Below are positions 4,671-7,397 of a stretch of 7,397 nucleotides of DNA, one piece after another. Position 1 is the stretch's first letter. Every line of letters starts with the position of its first letter. The notes under the pieces are model-generated. The model saw only the letters and a program-made list of their open reading frames with translations. It was not told where the DNA came from and searched no databases. Source of the stretch: JBFELO01 sp041552055 (GTDB lineage Bacteria; Acidobacteriota; Thermoanaerobaculia; Thermoanaerobaculales; Sulfomarinibacteraceae); the NCBI GenBank assembly GCA_041552055.1, contig JBFELO010000199.1, positions 1 to 7,397 on the forward strand. The letters are read 5' to 3'. A program made the translations under genes and the position numbers.

Positions 4671-7361
4671 GCCACGGAAGAGACAGCGGAGACCCGCTTC
4701 CGGCAGACTTCAGGTGCCGGATCGACGACACCACGACCGCCAGGGTGGACGTCAATACTCCTTGTCGCCATCGTGATCTGTCTCGTGGCGGGTCAGAGTG
4801 CCGGCCACGACGTTTTCCTGATGAACAGCAACCACACCGACTACAACTGGAACGCCACTGCTGCCCAGTACGACGCTGCGATGCTCGCCGAGCTCGACTA
4901 CTACCTCCAGCAGATCGCCGACACGTCCGGTTCGCCTCCCGAGGAGCAGGCGCGCTACGTGCCCGACAACTGGTGGTTCCTCTGGCTGTACGAGCACAAC
5001 CGGACCGCCGAGGAGTTCGACCAGCTGATCGATGCGATCCGATCCGGCCACATCACGATTCCCCTCAACCCGTTCGTGATCCTGTACGGCGCTCTGCCGA
5101 CCGAGGCCGCGATTCGAGCCGGCTACTACCCCGGCCGGATCGCGCGCCGCTACGGTCTCGAGTTTCTGCTCGCCGAGAACATCGAGAACCACACCAACCC
5201 GTGGGGCATCGCCAGCCTGTGGGCCGGGAGCGGCGTCAGGTACACGTGGAAGGGCGTCTGCGGTTGTGCGGACCAGCAGGCACCGGACAGGCTAGATGAA
5301 GAACTGTTCATCTGGCAGGGGCCTGACGACAAGACCCTGCTGTTCAAGTGGTACAACCTGCTCGGCTCCCACAAGGACTGGGGCGGTTACTCGGAGGCCC
5401 GCAATATCGTCGACGGCGCCTCGAGCATCGACACCCAGATCACGCGCACCCAGGTCCGGATGCCGGGGATTGGCGTCACCGGCATGTTCGGCGCCGGCTG
5501 GGACGACGTGAGCTGGCAGTCGACCGGCGTGGTCGACAAGGTGACTGCGTACAACGACCTGGGCACCGGTGACCGGGCGCTCGTGTCCAACGGCATCGAC
5601 TTCTTCCGCGCGCTCGAATCGAGCGGCAAGGCGGCGACGCTGCCCCTCCGACGGGGCGGCTGGGGCAACGACTGGGACATGTGGGCCGCCTCGCTGGCCG
5701 AGCGAACCTCCAGGGTGCGCCGAGCCCTCGAACAGCTGCGCACCGCCGAGGCGCTGGCGGTGTTCGCCGAGTTGCACGAACCCGGGACGTGGCCGCCGGT
5801 GCGGGACAGCCTCGAGTCGGGCCTAATGTCGGTGTGGAAGTTCTTCGAGCACAGCTGGAACGTCACGGGCGGTGGACCCACGCTCGCGCAGATGAAGGCC
5901 GACAAGGAGGCGTGGGCGCAGGACATCGAGGTTGCGGTAGCCGGCGCGGTCACCTCAGCCGAGACCACGATCGCCGCTCTGTTCGACACCCCGGATGAAG
6001 ACCGGGTGGCGGTGTTCAACCCGCTCGGTTTCACGCGCACAGACATCGCCGCGGTCGACGTTGCCGGTCCCGGTCCGTACGTGGTCTCCGACGTCGCGAG
6101 CGGCCTGGAGGTGCCGAGTCAGCTGATCTCGGACGGCCCACAGACCCGGTTGCAGTTCCTCGCCAGCGACGTGCCGTCACTCGGGTATCGCGTGTACCGC
6201 TATGCGCCCGGAACGCCGTCCGCGTGGCCTCCGGCGGCCACCGTAACGGCCGGAAGCCGCACCATCGAGAGCGAGCTGTACCGGGTGGTGCTCGGCGACC
6301 GGGGCCAAATCACGGAGGCCACGCACAAGGTCCCCGATCCGGACGTGCAGCTGGCAGGCGCCAACGGCATGAACGACTACGGTTCGGGATCCATCGTGTC
6401 GGTCACCGCCGAGAACGTCGGCCCGGTGTCGGCCACCCTGCGCGTCGACCTCAGTGATCCCACCCGCACGGTGCGGGTCAGGTTGGCGACCGGGGTTGAC
6501 AGGATCGAGATCGACAACGTCATCGAGCAAAACGTGACCGGGATGCAGACCTACAGCTTCCACGCCAACCTGGCGGGTGCCCAGATCCGCTTCGAGGAGA
6601 TCGGCGCGATCGCGAGGCCCGGTCCGGTGACCGAGCCCCCAGAGGACGGGGGCGACTTTCTCCCCGGGGCCCGCGCCAACCGGATGACGCTGAACCACTT
6701 CGTCTCGTTCGACCTGACCGACTATCACCTGGTGCTTTCCAACCGCGACGCGTTTGCCATGCAGGTCAACGACAGCACCAACGCCACCTTCGACCTCACC
6801 GGCGACGAGGTCCACGTGGTGGTCATGGAGCAGCAGACCCCTGGTGCCGGCACTGCCGATCAGGGGGGCGACGAGGATTTCCGCAACCGGTTCGCCCTGC
6901 TGGGCGTGGACGGACCGTACGATGGCGCCGACGCGATGCGCGCCTCGCTCGCGCACCAGAACCAGCTCCACTCGATCGTGCTGCCACGAAACCAGACCGG
7001 CCCGCTCGCCACGCCGACCGCCGGCCTGCTGTCGATCGATGCCGCCAACGTCGTGGTCACCGCGTTCAAGCCCGCCGAGGATGTCGGCGCGGGGTGGGTC
7101 GTCCGCCTGTGGGAGCTGGCCGGCCAGCAGACCGCGCTGTCGATCGACGCGTCGGCGGTCAGCGCCGACGGCGCCTGGCACACCTCGTTGATCGAGAGCG
7201 ACGTCGTCCCTGTGCCCGTCGCGGCCGGCGTCATCTCCACGTCGATCAACGCGAACGAGATCAAGACGTTCCGCTTCGGAGACGGGCTCGAGTCCGGGCT
7301 GATCTTCGCCGACGACTTCGAGTCCGGCGACCCGTCGGCGTGGTCGTCGCTTTTCCAGTAG
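4668..7361 (+). CDS. Secreted glycoside hydrolase family 38-like protein (alpha-mannosidase superfamily)
   Basis: Classical GH38 enzymes hydrolyse alpha-mannosides with a zinc-bound Asp nucleophile. Residues here are counted from the ATG at 4593; M26 is the preferred start. A Pro/Thr-rich n-region precedes a hydrophobic segment (about 52-70) ending QSAG, so the protein is probably exported. The catalytic part starts at about 72 with NHTDYNW: His81 and Asp83 match the HxD zinc ligands. FGAGWDD (299-305) resembles the GDDF acid/base loop, and FEHSW (His420) resembles the fourth metal-ligand region. The nucleophile region reads ENHTNPWG (198-205), with Asn202 where DPFG-type enzymes have Asp. 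From about 472 the sequence has typical GH38 beta-domain features: VAVFNPLGF, LEVPSQL, VPSLGYRVYRY and ESELYRVVLGD, the last followed by RGQIT. The length suits the family. The C-terminus is an FESGD tail (about 902-922). Family membership is well supported by order and motif. Mannosidase activity is not assured, given Asn202. Confidence 0.8.
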   Translation: MATEETAETRFRQTSGAGSTTPRPPGWTSILLVAIVICLVAGQSAGHDVFLMNSNHTDYNWNATAAQYDAAMLAELDYYLQQIADTSGSPPEEQARYVPDNWWFLWLYEHNRTAEEFDQLIDAIRSGHITIPLNPFVILYGALPTEAAIRAGYYPGRIARRYGLEFLLAENIENHTNPWGIASLWAGSGVRYTWKGVCGCADQQAPDRLDEELFIWQGPDDKTLLFKWYNLLGSHKDWGGYSEARNIVDGASSIDTQITRTQVRMPGIGVTGMFGAGWDDVSWQSTGVVDKVTAYNDLGTGDRALVSNGIDFFRALESSGKAATLPLRRGGWGNDWDMWAASLAERTSRVRRALEQLRTAEALAVFAELHEPGTWPPVRDSLESGLMSVWKFFEHSWNVTGGGPTLAQMKADKEAWAQDIEVAVAGAVTSAETTIAALFDTPDEDRVAVFNPLGFTRTDIAAVDVAGPGPYVVSDVASGLEVPSQLISDGPQTRLQFLASDVPSLGYRVYRYAPGTPSAWPPAATVTAGSRTIESELYRVVLGDRGQITEATHKVPDPDVQLAGANGMNDYGSGSIVSVTAENVGPVSATLRVDLSDPTRTVRVRLATGVDRIEIDNVIEQNVTGMQTYSFHANLAGAQIRFEEIGAIARPGPVTEPPEDGGDFLPGARANRMTLNHFVSFDLTDYHLVLSNRDAFAMQVNDSTNATFDLTGDEVHVVVMEQQTPGAGTADQGGDEDFRNRFALLGVDGPYDGADAMRASLAHQNQLHSIVLPRNQTGPLATPTAGLLSIDAANVVVTAFKPAEDVGAGWVVRLWELAGQQTALSIDASAVSADGAWHTSLIESDVVPVPVAAGVISTSINANEIKTFRFGDGLESGLIFADDFESGDPSAWSSLFQ
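7275..7328 (+). repeat. Tandem imperfect repeat encoding FGDGLESG and FADDFESG
   Basis: Two 24-nt units, at 7275-7298 and 7305-7328, are offset by 30 nt and agree at 18 positions. They encode FGDGLESG and FADDFESG. The second unit is part of the terminal FESGDPSAWS tail of the GH38-like protein. The likeness suggests the tail motif, or part of it, was duplicated in place. It may also simply reflect shared codon use for similar residues. Confidence 0.45.
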
Positions 7362-7397
7362 AACCTCCCGGTGCCACCCATCACAACTCTCACAAAG
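7362..7397. other. Short 3' flank, nothing recognised
   Basis: The window ends 36 nt after the TAG stop codon of the GH38-like gene. No hairpin with a T-run and no new start codon with a ribosome binding site is visible, so the end of this transcript lies outside the window. Confidence 0.6.

Noticed and set aside
4580..5299. 239-codon + strand frame overlapping the start of the GH38-like gene
   Set aside because: It is Arg/Pro/His-rich shadow sequence. The overlapping frame has a signal segment and GH38 motifs.
6177..7181. 334-codon open frame on the - strand
   Set aside because: It lies opposite the GH38 beta-domain, is rich in Gly, Val, Arg and His, and has no motif or ribosome binding site.

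Overview
The window is G+C-rich bacterial DNA carrying two large genes on the + strand, each coding for an exported multidomain enzyme. About 870 bp of non-coding, repeat-rich DNA lies upstream. Both proteins begin with signal-type hydrophobic segments. The first ends in PKD domains and a small Cys-bearing helical module. The second ends in an FESGD-type tail (DDFESGDPSAWS). That tail, the PKD-rich secreted protease and the base composition suggest an environmental bacterium of the Acidobacteriota (Thermoanaerobaculia-like) or a similar high-G+C Gram-negative. This placement is inferred from remembered family style, not from a marker gene.

Layout. Positions 1-540 hold no convincing gene. They are packed with short inverted repeats built on TGTCAT/ATGACA and CTCGA/GCGAG cores, like a cluster of degenerate intergenic palindromic repeats. 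Positions 541-645 form an A+T-rich island with an 8-bp inverted repeat, a consensus -35 box and a TGTT-cac-AACA dyad, and are probably the promoter/operator region of the downstream gene. Positions 646-891 would then be a long 5' leader with no riboswitch that I recognise. Positions 892-4320 encode a subtilisin-family (S8) protease with a KP-43-like arrangement: propeptide, catalytic domain and beta-barrel. Three PKD domains and a C-terminal helical module follow. An excellent intrinsic terminator lies at 4353-4386. The gap from there to about 4667 holds a plausible promoter for the second gene. Positions 4668-7361 encode a secreted glycoside hydrolase family 38-like (alpha-mannosidase superfamily) protein. 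The last 36 bases hold nothing recognisable.

How the genes may work together. The terminator and separate promoter argue for two transcription units rather than an operon. Both products should act outside the cytoplasm. An endoprotease with PKD domains next to a mannosidase-like enzyme fits degradation of glycoprotein or other proteinaceous polymers, but this link is inference. The most interesting single point is that the GH38-like protein keeps the apparent HxD and EHSW metal-site residues but has Asn where classical GH38 enzymes have the nucleophilic, zinc-binding Asp.
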